From positions 1 through 56,245 of the forward strand of contig CALYBM010000064.1 in the NCBI GenBank assembly GCA_944412525.1: a stretch of 56,245 bases of DNA, in the 5' to 3' direction. Below, piece by piece: positions 43,116 to 51,151 of the stretch. The DNA is from an uncultured Ruminococcus sp. GTDB taxonomy: Bacteria; Bacillota; Clostridia; Oscillospirales; Acutalibacteraceae. The position numbers and the translations under genes are program-made. The notes beneath the pieces were generated by a model, which worked only from the letters and a program-made list of their open reading frames with translations, made no database searches and had not been told where the DNA came from. The first letter of the stretch is position 1; each line of letters opens with the position of its first letter.

Positions 43116-43370
43116 TCAGATTTCTTCCATTGCCTCTTCAAGTGCGTGAGCGAGCTGGTCGGGACAGGAAGTGCCTCTCATTCTGCAATCAATTCCCTTC
43201 ATTCTCTTTATGGCTTCTTTTGCATTCATTCCCTTGACAAGTTCGCATATTCCTGTTGTGTTTCCTGCACATCCGCCTATAATTTCACAGTTTGTTATTA
43301 CACCGTTTTCATCAAGCTCTACCTTCATTTGTCTTGAGCAAACACCGTGCGGAGTGTAAATATGTGTCAT
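43116..43370 (-). CDS. TSCPD domain protein (TIGR03905 type)
   Basis: An 84-residue protein named for its TSCPDQLAHAL motif, here at about residues 67-77. It has four more cysteines in GVCSRQM, GCAGNTTGIC and DCRMRGTSC; the TSCPD fold resembles a C-terminal piece of vitamin B12-dependent ribonucleotide reductases and probably binds metal. Its function is unknown. Stop and the stop of the 53-residue gene are one base apart. Confidence 0.88.
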   Translation of the reverse strand: MTHIYTPHGVCSRQMKVELDENGVITNCEIIGGCAGNTTGICELVKGMNAKEAIKRMKGIDCRMRGTSCPDQLAHALEEAMEEI

Positions 43371-43502
43371 AATATCGTCTTCTTTCTTTTAGTTTTACAT
43401 TATATTAACACATTTCATTAAAAAAATCTATATAATTCTATTTTTATATTTTGAAATATTTAATCATGTGTTATACTAAGTGAGACAAAGGATGTAGATA
43501 GT

Positions 43503-44537
43503 ATGTCAATAAAAATAAATCTCGGTACATGGAATTCGGTATTTGCTGTTCCGTCAGAAGTAGTAGATAACGGGCTGAAATTTGCCGACGGCGTAAAATT
43601 AAAAGTATTGCTTTGTGTTTTGAGAAACAGCGGAAAAGATCTGACCGCAGAAGAAATTTCGGCCTGCACCGGCGTAAATGAAACCGATATTCCCGAGGCT
43701 TTAGAATATTGGGTGAGTATCGGAATACTACATAAGGATTCAGATAAATACACTCCTGCAAGTGAGGATTCTTTATCATCGGACAGCAAAGATTTTGCAG
43801 TAGATTTATCGGACAGCAAACATAAGCAAATCCACAAAGAAACTGCCCTGGAAATTTCAAATGATGTAGAGATTCAAAAAAAGCGATTTACGGTTACCCG
43901 ACCACAAAAGCCCGATTACTTTTTTACATCACAGCAACTTGCAGTTGACGAGGAACTGAAAATTTTAGTAGGCGAGGCTCAGTCGGCGCTCGGAAAAACG
44001 CTTTCAAATTCAGATATATCTACATTGCTGATGCTTAAAGATACCTGCGGTTTAGCGGTCGATGTTATTCTGATGTTAATTCAGTATTGTGTAAGCATTG
44101 ACAAGGGCAATATGCGTGCGATAGAAAAAATCGGCGTCGGCTGGGCTGACGAGGGAATAAATTCGCTTGAGGCGGCTGATGCGAAAATCAGAAGAATAAA
44201 ACAGATGAACGCAAATTTCTCAAAGGTGTCGTCGGCTTTTGGAATTAATAATACGGGTTCCCCGACAAAAAAACAGCTTGAATACAGCAACAAATGGATT
44301 GAGGACTGGAAATTTTCTACCGAAATGCTTCGTGAAGCGTATGAACGCTGCGTTGACAGCAAAGGCACGATGAAATTTAATTACATTGACGGGATTTTAA
44401 AACGGTGGAACAGTAACGGAATTAAAAATTTAAATGAGCTTTCCGAATATGAAAAATCCCCGAAAAAGCAGACTAAGAGAACAAGCTCTTATGATATTGA
44501 CGAGCTTGAAAAAATAAATACTCTTGATGATTTTTAA
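43503..44537 (+). CDS. DnaD-domain replication initiation protein
   Basis: A 344-residue protein of the DnaD/DnaB-like primosome family. The N-terminal third is a winged helix (LKVLLCVLRNSGKDLTAEEISACTGVNETDIPEAL); a Ser/Asp-rich linker follows; two DnaD-type helical domains occupy about 150-230 and 255-315, ending WKFSTEMLREAYERCVD and FNYIDGILKRWNSNGI with the YxxxILxxW motif. Family members help load the replicative helicase at the origin or restart sites. It lies 14 bases before a DnaI/DnaC-like gene. Promoter-like TTGAAA and TATACT stand upstream at 43451-43477 with a 15-base spacer. Confidence 0.9.
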   Translation: MSIKINLGTWNSVFAVPSEVVDNGLKFADGVKLKVLLCVLRNSGKDLTAEEISACTGVNETDIPEALEYWVSIGILHKDSDKYTPASEDSLSSDSKDFAVDLSDSKHKQIHKETALEISNDVEIQKKRFTVTRPQKPDYFFTSQQLAVDEELKILVGEAQSALGKTLSNSDISTLLMLKDTCGLAVDVILMLIQYCVSIDKGNMRAIEKIGVGWADEGINSLEAADAKIRRIKQMNANFSKVSSAFGINNTGSPTKKQLEYSNKWIEDWKFSTEMLREAYERCVDSKGTMKFNYIDGILKRWNSNGIKNLNELSEYEKSPKKQTKRTSSYDIDELEKINTLDDF

Positions 44538-44551
44538 AATGAGGTGATTGT

Positions 44552-45538
44552 ATGGGTTACAGCAGCAGTGTTTACAAGGCGGCTGCCGATAAGCTGTTTG
44601 AAAGGCGCCTAAAAGCTGAAAAAGACGCAGAAAAGCGCAGGGCTGATGTTTATAGAAAATTGCCGAGAGTAAAAGAGCTTGAAAAAGAGATTTCCTCTGC
44701 CGGAATCAAGGTGGCAAGAGCGGTATTGAGCGGTAAGGATTTAACTTCTCAAATGTCAAGGCTTCGTGACGAAAATTTGTCAATGCAAAATGAGCTTGCA
44801 GATATTCTGAAATCAAACGGTTATCCCGAAAATATCTTTGAGCCGTCTTATATTTGCAAAAAATGCAGTGACACGGGATATTATGAAGAAAACGGAAAAA
44901 CTGTGGTTTGTTCGTGTATGAAACAGGCTCTTGTTCAGTGCGCCTGTGAGGAACTTAACAAGACCGCACCGCTTTCACTTTCAACTTTTGATTCTTTTCG
45001 CCTTGATTATTACGAAAAATCCACCGATATAAAAACTAATATGTCACCTTATAATCATATGAGCAAGGTGCTTGGTTATTGCAAAAATTATGCCGAAAAT
45101 TTCAATAAAAATTCGGGAAGTATTTTTATGAAGGGTAAAACCGGCCTCGGGAAAACACATCTTTCCCTTGCAATAGCAAACGAGGTTATAAAAAAAGGAT
45201 TCGGGGTAATTTATGTTTCAGCTCCGTCGCTTGCTCACAGGCTTGAAAAAAATTTCTTTTCAAAAAGTGATAATGACCCGATAAATGATATGCTCCTTGA
45301 ATGTGATTTATTAATTGTCGACGATTTGGGAACGGAATTTCATACCCAATTTTCTATTTCTGAAATATATAATATTTTAAATTCGAGAATACTTTCTTTA
45401 AAACCCATTATAATCAATACAAACTTAAACTTACTTGAACTTGAAAAAATTTATTCAGAGAGATTTGTTTCAAGAATTATGGGTAATGCCGAAAAGCTTG
45501 ATTTTATGGGAACGGATATCAGGGTAATAAAAAAATGA
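44552..45538 (+). CDS. DnaI/DnaC-like helicase loader ATPase
   Basis: A 328-residue AAA+ protein that loads the replicative helicase. The N-terminal helical part (1-95) is followed by a zinc-binding stretch with C102, C105, C120 and C122, Walker A GKTGLGKTH (195-203), Walker B LLIVDDLGTE and sensor region TNLNLLELEKIYSERFVSRIMG. The order dnaD-dnaI is usual in clostridial genomes. It ends 19 bases before a strong promoter for the two tRNAs. Confidence 0.9.
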   Translation: MGYSSSVYKAAADKLFERRLKAEKDAEKRRADVYRKLPRVKELEKEISSAGIKVARAVLSGKDLTSQMSRLRDENLSMQNELADILKSNGYPENIFEPSYICKKCSDTGYYEENGKTVVCSCMKQALVQCACEELNKTAPLSLSTFDSFRLDYYEKSTDIKTNMSPYNHMSKVLGYCKNYAENFNKNSGSIFMKGKTGLGKTHLSLAIANEVIKKGFGVIYVSAPSLAHRLEKNFFSKSDNDPINDMLLECDLLIVDDLGTEFHTQFSISEIYNILNSRILSLKPIIINTNLNLLELEKIYSERFVSRIMGNAEKLDFMGTDIRVIKK

Positions 45539-45556
45539 AAAAATTTTTAAAAACTA

Positions 45557-45585
45557 TTGACATTTTAAACTGAATGGCATATAAT
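45557..45585 (+). promoter_or_regulatory. Consensus promoter of the tRNA genes
   Basis: TTGACA (45557-45562), 17-base spacer, TATAAT (45580-45585): both elements match the consensus in full. It lies about 34 bases before tRNA-Gln. Confidence 0.88.
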
Positions 45586-45618
45586 AACTATCGTTGCACG
45601 GAGAGTGCTCACAGATTT

Positions 45619-45692
45619 TGTGGAATAGTGTAACGGTAGCACGACAGACTCTGACTCTGTTTGTTGGGGTTCGAATCCCTATTCCACAGCCA
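45619..45692 (+). tRNA. tRNA-Gln (anticodon CTG)
   Basis: Acceptor arms TGTGGAA (45619-45625) and TTCCACA (45682-45688), discriminator G, genome-encoded CCA at 45690-45692. The anticodon stem ACAGA/TCTGT encloses loop CTCTGAC with anticodon CTG at 45651-45653. T loop TTCGAAT. Confidence 0.95.
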
Positions 45693-45695
45693 AAT

Positions 45696-45720
45696 AGCCC
45701 CGTTACTCGGGGCTGTTTTT
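45696..45720 (+). terminator. Intrinsic terminator between two tRNA genes
   Basis: Arms AGCCCCG and CGGGGCT with loop TTACT, then GTTTTT. It begins four bases after tRNA-Gln and ends six bases before tRNA-Pro. Confidence 0.85.
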
Positions 45721-45725
45721 AACTT

Positions 45726-45802
45726 CGAGGTGTAGCGCAGTTTGGTAGCGCACATCGTTCGGGACGATGGGGTCGCAAGTTCGAATCTTGTCACCTCGAC
45801 CA
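45726..45802 (+). tRNA. tRNA-Pro (anticodon CGG)
   Basis: Acceptor arms CGAGGTG (45726-45732) and CACCTCG (45792-45798), discriminator A, encoded CCA. Anticodon stem CATCG/CGATG with loop TTCGGGA, anticodon CGG at 45760-45762. No room for its own promoter after the preceding terminator. Confidence 0.95.
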
Positions 45803-45806
45803 CAAC

Positions 45807-45837
45807 TTAACGCCGAGCTTATTTTGTTCGGCGTTAA
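45807..45837 (+). terminator. Terminator after tRNA-Pro
   Basis: Ten-base arms TTAACGCCGA and TCGGCGTTAA, 11-base loop, then ATTTTA. Confidence 0.75.
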
Positions 45838-45861
45838 ATTTTACCATAAGGAGAGGCTATT

Positions 45862-46320
45862 ATGAAAAAAGTTCTTTCAATCATTACGGTTTTTTCTCTT
45901 TGTTTTGCATTGCTTACGGGATGCGGCACAAAGACAGTTAATCTTTCGGAAGTAATGGATAAGATTAATTCTGATTTTAGTCTTTCCTTAAAAACACTTG
46001 ATGACGCTGAAAAGCTTGACCAGTATTACAGCATCAAAGCAGAAGATGTAAAGCAGTTTGCTGCCGAAATTGACTCAAACAACGATGCTCCCGTTGAGAT
46101 AGTGTTGGTTGAGGCTGTAGATTCGGACGCTGCAAGCAGAGTTGAATCGGCACTTACTACCAGATACAACGCAATTATCAATCAGTATTCATCCTACACT
46201 CCCGATAAGCTGTCAATGGTTCAGGCTTGCAAGGTTACAAAGGACGGTAACTATGTTACGATGATTGTGGCAGACGACGGTCCTAAAATGCTTGAGGTCT
46301 TTTACGATTATTTAAAATAA
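45862..46320 (+). CDS. DUF4358 lipoprotein
   Basis: A 152-residue predicted lipoprotein: signal peptide to about residue 20 with lipobox LTGC, then a domain resembling DUF4358 (MDKINSDFSLSLKTLDDAEKLDQYY, IVLVEAVDSDAASRVESAL, ARYN-like TTRYNAIINQY). Function is unknown; the family is common in gut Clostridia. An AAGGAGAGG site precedes ATG 45862. Followed by a hairpin terminator, so single-gene. Confidence 0.82.
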   Translation: MKKVLSIITVFSLCFALLTGCGTKTVNLSEVMDKINSDFSLSLKTLDDAEKLDQYYSIKAEDVKQFAAEIDSNNDAPVEIVLVEAVDSDAASRVESALTTRYNAIINQYSSYTPDKLSMVQACKVTKDGNYVTMIVADDGPKMLEVFYDYLK

Positions 46321-46341
46321 TTCGGTTTCCCGAATATTAAT

Positions 46342-46370
46342 GGGCGGACACTGACTGTTCGCCCGTTTTG
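46342..46370 (+). terminator. Terminator after the DUF4358 gene
   Basis: Arms GGGCGGACA and TGTTCGCCC (one G-T pair) with a five-base loop, then GTTTTGTTTG. Confidence 0.7.
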
Positions 46371-46417
46371 TTTGTTAAAGAAAATTAATACAGTTTATAA
46401 ACAGAGGCAACAAAATT

Positions 46418-48655
46418 ATGAATCAAACAGACATACAAAAAAATTTTTCACATATGAACAATATGCAGCAGCAGGCTGTTTTTACAACAGAAGGTCCATT
46501 GCTGATACTTGCGGGTGCAGGATCGGGAAAAACTACCGTTCTCGTAAACAGAATTGCATACATACTTCAATCACAGCTTTGCAGACCGTGGCAGATTCTT
46601 GCAATTACTTTCACAAACAAGGCAGCAGGCGAGCTAAAAGAGCGTATTTGTGACGCTGTACCTGAGGGAGGAGCAGATATTTGGGCGGCTACCTTTCACT
46701 CAACCTGTGCAAGAATTTTGCGTAGATACGGCGACAGAATAGGCTATACAAGCCACTTTACTGTTTACGGTACCGACGATCAAAAAAAGCTTATTAAAGA
46801 AATTTTAAAACAGCTTCATATAGATGAAAAAATTTTGCCTGCCAAAAAGATTCTTTCCGAAATTTCAAAGGCAAAAGACGAGATGAAAAGTCCCGAGCAA
46901 ATGCTTAAAGAAGCAGAATTTGACAGCCGTAAAGCTTCGATTGCCAAGGCTTATGAAATTTATCAGGCACGCCTCAAAACAGCCGACGCTATGGATTTTG
47001 ACGATATGCTTTCAAATACAGTTTTGCTTTTTGAAAAGTGTCCCGAAATACTTGAGTATTATCAAAATCAGTTTAAATATATAATGGTGGATGAGTACCA
47101 GGATACAAACAAAGTACAGTACAGGTTTGTCAGTATGCTGGCAGGCAAAAACGGAAACATATGCGTTGTCGGAGACGACGACCAAAGCATCTATAAGTTC
47201 AGAGGCGCAACAATAGAAAATATCCTGTCGTTTGAAAATACTTTTAAAGGTGCCAAAATCATCCGACTTGAACAAAACTACCGAAGTACTCAAAATATTC
47301 TTGACGCCGCAAACGGTGTTATTTCAAACAACACGATGAGAAAGGGAAAGACCCTTTGGACAGAAAATTCAAAGGGTGAAAAAATCGAAGTTCGAACCTG
47401 TGAAACCGAAAGAGACGAGGCTGCGTTTATTGCAAAAACTATTCTTGACGGTGTAGCAAGGGGCAGGAATTTTTCGGATTATGCAGTGCTTTACCGCATG
47501 AATGCACAGTCAAACGCTATTGAACAGGCTCTTTCAAGAAGCGGAATTCCGCATAGGGTAATAGGCGGTCACAGATTCTATGACCGCGAAGAAATCCGTG
47601 ATATGGTGGCATATTTACAGGTAATTAACAATCCTCACGATGATGTCAGACTCACTAGGATAATTAATGTTCCCAAGCGTTCTATCGGTGCGGCAACTGT
47701 TGCGTATGCTTCGGAAATTGCTTCGGGGCTGGGGGAAAGCATTTATACTGTTATCAAGAATGCAGAAAACTTCCCCAAACTTTCACGCTCAGCCGCAAAG
47801 CTTAAAGCCTTTACAAATCTTATTGACGATTTAATCGAAGCGGAGCAAAGCGGTGATTATTCTCTTGCGGAATTATACAATCTTATAATCGAGCATACAG
47901 ATTATGAGTCATATCTGAAAAAAGAAAAGGATAATGCGGAAGTAAGAATTGAAAATATCGAGGAGCTTTCATCAAATATAATTAAATTTGAGCAGGATTA
48001 TGCTGACGAAGCTACGCTTTCTGCTTTTCTTGAGGAAATTTCACTTCAAACCGATATCGATAATTACGATTCACAGGCAGATACCTGCGTTATGATGACT
48101 ATGCACAGTGCAAAAGGACTTGAGTTTCCCGTCGTGTTTATTGCGGGAATGGAGGACGGCGTTTTCCCGTCTATTGCAACCATTATGAATCCCGATGAAT
48201 TAAACGAAGAACGCAGACTTGCTTATGTCGGAATAACAAGAGCTAAAGAAAAGCTTTATCTCACAAAAACCAGGTCGAGAATGTTATTCGGTTCAACAAC
48301 ACACAATAAGGTTTCACGATTTATAAATGAAATTCCTCAAGAGCTTTTGGAGTATACAGGCGAAAATAAATACCTGTCAAAATCAGGTGCTTCATCGTTG
48401 CAATCAAATTCAGTTGCCGTCAGCGGTATATCTAAGTCAGGTTATTCTGTAAACAGCTTTGCGGGGTATAAAAAGCCAAATGCTAAAAGCACGGAAGTTT
48501 ACAGTGTAGGTGATTGTGTGCTTCATAAGGTATTCGGCAGGGGTATGATTATTAGCGCTGAAAAAATGGGGAATGATACAATGCTTGAAATATCATTTGA
48601 TAAAGTCGGAACAAAAAGGCTTATGTCAAATTTCTGCAAAATGGAAAAATTGTAA
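46418..48655 (+). CDS. pcrA: ATP-dependent DNA helicase PcrA/UvrD
   Basis: Superfamily 1A 3'-5' helicase used in repair and replication restart; 745 residues. Motifs: Walker A AGAGSGKTT near residue 30, TFTNKAAGELK, MVDEYQDTN (Walker B), GDDDQSIYKFRGA, motif IV-V RLEQNYRST, MTMHSAKGLEFPVVF and VGITRAKEKLYLT. The C-terminal part (about 690-745) has the GDCVLHKVFGRGMI Tudor-like domain found in PcrA. Start ATG 46418, weak GAGG site. The next gene begins 12 bases after its stop. Confidence 0.95.
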   Translation: MNQTDIQKNFSHMNNMQQQAVFTTEGPLLILAGAGSGKTTVLVNRIAYILQSQLCRPWQILAITFTNKAAGELKERICDAVPEGGADIWAATFHSTCARILRRYGDRIGYTSHFTVYGTDDQKKLIKEILKQLHIDEKILPAKKILSEISKAKDEMKSPEQMLKEAEFDSRKASIAKAYEIYQARLKTADAMDFDDMLSNTVLLFEKCPEILEYYQNQFKYIMVDEYQDTNKVQYRFVSMLAGKNGNICVVGDDDQSIYKFRGATIENILSFENTFKGAKIIRLEQNYRSTQNILDAANGVISNNTMRKGKTLWTENSKGEKIEVRTCETERDEAAFIAKTILDGVARGRNFSDYAVLYRMNAQSNAIEQALSRSGIPHRVIGGHRFYDREEIRDMVAYLQVINNPHDDVRLTRIINVPKRSIGAATVAYASEIASGLGESIYTVIKNAENFPKLSRSAAKLKAFTNLIDDLIEAEQSGDYSLAELYNLIIEHTDYESYLKKEKDNAEVRIENIEELSSNIIKFEQDYADEATLSAFLEEISLQTDIDNYDSQADTCVMMTMHSAKGLEFPVVFIAGMEDGVFPSIATIMNPDELNEERRLAYVGITRAKEKLYLTKTRSRMLFGSTTHNKVSRFINEIPQELLEYTGENKYLSKSGASSLQSNSVAVSGISKSGYSVNSFAGYKKPNAKSTEVYSVGDCVLHKVFGRGMIISAEKMGNDTMLEISFDKVGTKRLMSNFCKMEKL

Positions 48656-48667
48656 AGGGTGATTATT

Positions 48668-49867
48668 TTGTCACGGTTAATCAAAGCTGCACTTTGCCTG
48701 TCAGTTTCATGTATGCTTGCGGTGAGTTTGGTTTCCTGCAAAAACCTTGAATCTTCACAGCTTCAAACTACTCAATCTCAGACCGAGCAGACGACGCTGC
48801 CTGACTCAGGTGTAACAGAAACCGAACCGCACAATCAAGATACACAAAGCTATAATTATCTCATGATAAAGCAGGATGCGGACAAAATCACATCGGAACT
48901 GAATAAGATAATTTCAGACAACAAATATAAAGGTGTTACATATCTTAAAATAGGCAATGATTTTGAATATATTACTGCATCCGGTGATGCTAATACGGAA
49001 AAACACGTTTACAATTCAATAAATACCTGCTGCTATACCGGTTCTGTAACAAAGCAGTTTACGGCCGCGGCAATTCTTAAGCTTTGCGAAGACAAAAAGC
49101 TTTCTCTTTCGGATTCGATTATAAAATATTTTCCGTCCTACAAAATAGGAGAAAAAGTTACTGTAAAAAATCTTCTTACAATGACATCGGGTATAAAAAA
49201 TTATGTAAGGCGTGATAATGAAGCAATAAGTGATGTAACACTTGAACCTGAGATAGAGAGCAAAATTTCAGGCAAAGCTTCTGCTGAAGAAAACAGAGAG
49301 ATTATACTCAACTGGATTTTCAGTCAGGATTTATCCTTTGAGCCCGATACTGAGTTTATGTATTCCGACAGTAATTATTATCTGCTGGGAGAAATCATTG
49401 AGCAGACAAGCGGTATATCATACGAAAATTATATCAAAAAATATATTTTTGAGCCTCTCGGTATGAGTAAGTCAGGCTTTGAACCCGATGACAATACGGC
49501 TGTAAGCTATCAGGGAAACACTTCAAACGATTCCATGCTGTACAGCGGTGTTGCGTATTCGTCTTTCGGACTGATTTCAAATGTATCCGATTTGTTGAGA
49601 TGGGTTGACGGATTGCTTGACTTCTCGGTTATCAACAAGGATTCTTTTGAGATAATGACTACCCCGTATAAGGAAAATTACGCAATGGGATTTTATGTTT
49701 ACGGTGACAGACTCAGTCACACAGGAAGAACAGAGGACTACAACTCTATGCTGTCGTTTACAAAGGACAAGTCCGAAATTTTTGTATCTCTTTCAAATTA
49801 TGCATATACAGAGCCTGTTTATATGTACCGTCTTTTCAAAAATTCTTTAAAAAATTATTTAAACTGA
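48668..49867 (+). CDS. Beta-lactamase-like serine hydrolase, lipoprotein
   Basis: A 399-residue predicted lipoprotein: signal sequence with lipobox LVSC (C24), a Gln/Thr-rich linker to about 60, then a class C beta-lactamase/DD-peptidase-like domain. The active-site SxxK is S126-VTK129 in YTGSVTKQF, YSDSN at 232-236 stands at the YxN site, and HTG is in SHTGRTEDY. The natural substrate may be a peptidoglycan peptide or D-amino-acid ester; resistance activity cannot be inferred. I chose TTG 48668, which follows AAAGGGTG; a GTG at 48659 lies inside that site. Confidence 0.85.
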   Translation: MSRLIKAALCLSVSCMLAVSLVSCKNLESSQLQTTQSQTEQTTLPDSGVTETEPHNQDTQSYNYLMIKQDADKITSELNKIISDNKYKGVTYLKIGNDFEYITASGDANTEKHVYNSINTCCYTGSVTKQFTAAAILKLCEDKKLSLSDSIIKYFPSYKIGEKVTVKNLLTMTSGIKNYVRRDNEAISDVTLEPEIESKISGKASAEENREIILNWIFSQDLSFEPDTEFMYSDSNYYLLGEIIEQTSGISYENYIKKYIFEPLGMSKSGFEPDDNTAVSYQGNTSNDSMLYSGVAYSSFGLISNVSDLLRWVDGLLDFSVINKDSFEIMTTPYKENYAMGFYVYGDRLSHTGRTEDYNSMLSFTKDKSEIFVSLSNYAYTEPVYMYRLFKNSLKNYLN

Positions 49868-49892
49868 GTTTATATTTATCACAAATATTAAA

Positions 49893-49957
49893 AACCTCCA
49901 TAAAATGTAATGTTACAGTGCCGCTATACAGCCTGTTACTACTATTTAATGGAGGTT
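49893..49957 (+). promoter_or_regulatory. Leader hairpin that can hide the ribosome site
   Basis: Outer stem AACCTCCAT (49893-49901) with ATGGAGGTT (49949-49957), the latter containing the GGAGGT ribosome site of the gene at 49964. Inner stem GTTACAG (49912-49918) with CTGTTAC (49933-49939). Both stems are perfect. Confidence 0.7.
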
Positions 49958-49963
49958 AATTTT

Positions 49964-50836
49964 ATGCCTGATGTATCCTATTCCTCAGATCAGATTCCTG
50001 TAAACATCGACAGAAATCATGATTCAGACTGCGATGCAATTTGCATAGATGCCGACCGCATCTATGACAGCTGCGGAGCAAAGGATTGTCTAAGCGATTT
50101 GCCGCTTTTGTTTACAAAGGAAGACGCAGCAATCGTTGAAAACGCCTGCTCGGTTCGCATTAACAGGGCAAGCGTCATTACATCAACCGTTGAGGTGGAG
50201 CCGGTTGCTTTCCATAAGGGCTTCTATTCCGTAAACACCGTATTTTATTTTTTGGTAAGCTGCGATGTTTATTCAAGCACAACAGCTTTGCCGGAAACTA
50301 TAAACGGCCTTGCAATTTACGGAAAAAGAGTTGTTCTTTACGGCAGCGACGGCTGCGTAAAATCTTTCTCAAGCGATGAAGATGTCAAGTGTGAAAAAAT
50401 TGAAAGTTGCTGCGACTGCACATGCTCGTATTCAAATTGTGTTCCGAAAGCGACTGTTCAAATATCAAATCCTATGGCGCTGTCGGCAAAGCTTACAAAG
50501 AGCAGAACTCATTGCCAAAATTTCTGCCATACTATTCCGAAATGTGTCCGCGATTATTTTTGCGGCGAGTTGGTTGCGTCAACAGGCAAGCAAGTAGTTG
50601 TAACCATCGGTATATTTACAATTACAAGACTTCAAAGAAAAGTACAGATTATGATTCCGTCATACGATTTTTGCGTTCCTCGCAAAGAATGCTGTGCAAA
50701 AACCGATGACCCGTGTGAAGTGTTCAGTAAGATAGAATTTCCTACAGATTCATTTTTCCCGCCTGAATCAGACGAATGCGAAAAGCCTTGTAAACCGTTT
50801 GATGGTGACTGCAAGTTTGATTGTGACTGCAAGTAA
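49964..50836 (+). CDS. Cysteine-rich uncharacterised protein
   Basis: A 290-residue protein with 26 cysteines, no signal peptide and no membrane helix. The N-terminal half has CIDADRIYDSCGAKDCLSD, EVEPVAFHKGFYSVN and TFFYF-like VFYFLVS; a CC-DC-TC cluster lies near residues 146-152; LVASTGKQVVVTIGIFTITRLQRKVQIMIPSYDFCVP follows; the end is a tail of spaced cysteines (ECEKPCKPFDGDCKFDCDC). The IYDSCxxKDCL start and the middle pattern recur in Clostridia proteins of unknown role as far as I recall; a spore-coat or metal-binding role is only a guess. ATG 49964 follows GGAGGTTAATTTT. The gene has a leader hairpin and a terminator. Confidence 0.75.
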   Translation: MPDVSYSSDQIPVNIDRNHDSDCDAICIDADRIYDSCGAKDCLSDLPLLFTKEDAAIVENACSVRINRASVITSTVEVEPVAFHKGFYSVNTVFYFLVSCDVYSSTTALPETINGLAIYGKRVVLYGSDGCVKSFSSDEDVKCEKIESCCDCTCSYSNCVPKATVQISNPMALSAKLTKSRTHCQNFCHTIPKCVRDYFCGELVASTGKQVVVTIGIFTITRLQRKVQIMIPSYDFCVPRKECCAKTDDPCEVFSKIEFPTDSFFPPESDECEKPCKPFDGDCKFDCDCK

Positions 50837-50849
50837 ATATTTTGTTTTG

Positions 50850-50887
50850 GCTCTGTTCCGATGCCTTTGCACGGGGCAGAGCTTTGT
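50850..50887 (+). terminator. Terminator after the cysteine-rich gene
   Basis: Eleven-base arms GCTCTGTTCCG and CGGGGCAGAGC (two G-T pairs), 11-base loop, then TTTGTTTT. Confidence 0.75.
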
Positions 50888-50901
50888 TTTACATAAATAT
50901 T

Positions 50902-51138
50902 TTATTTATCCTTTGCATCCACAAACCACCTGTTCTCTTCAAGAAACAAAAATCTTTCTTTTCCGAGTATCATACATGTATATCTGATTCCCGCTCCGCC
51001 TGCTTTAAGCGAAGCGGCATACCTGATGTCGGTAATTTTATCAATAGGATATTTTTTGTTGTCATTCCAATAAATGTATTCAGGCAGTAAATTACCGTCA
51101 CAATCAAAGGTTGCCGTTACCTTTATATATTTTTTCAT
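50902..51138 (-). CDS. Small uncharacterised protein in the dinB operon
   Basis: A 78-residue protein with no recognised domain. Residues run MKKYIKVTATFDCDG, then YIYWNDNKKYPIDKITDIRYAASLKAGGAGIRYTC, then ILGKERFLFLEENRWFV: a pattern of short beta strands around a conserved-looking ASLKAGGAGIRYTC core. I recall similar small proteins beside DinB genes in Clostridia. ATG 51138 follows AAGAGGTGTTTAACA and lies 13 bases after the dinB stop. An upstream extension to 51288 would overlap dinB and has no ribosome site. It would be induced with dinB by the SOS response. Confidence 0.7.
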   Translation of the reverse strand: MKKYIKVTATFDCDGNLLPEYIYWNDNKKYPIDKITDIRYAASLKAGGAGIRYTCMILGKERFLFLEENRWFVDAKDK

Positions 51139-51151
51139 TGTTAAACACCTC

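Noticed and set aside
43460-43860. Two minus-strand open frames of 125 and 129 codons under the DnaD gene
   Set aside because: They overlap the real gene in antisense, lack ribosome sites and show no domain-like composition.
45619-45802. tRNA genes as an integration site of a mobile element
   Set aside because: No integrase or direct repeat of a tRNA end was seen nearby; the flanks are housekeeping genes.
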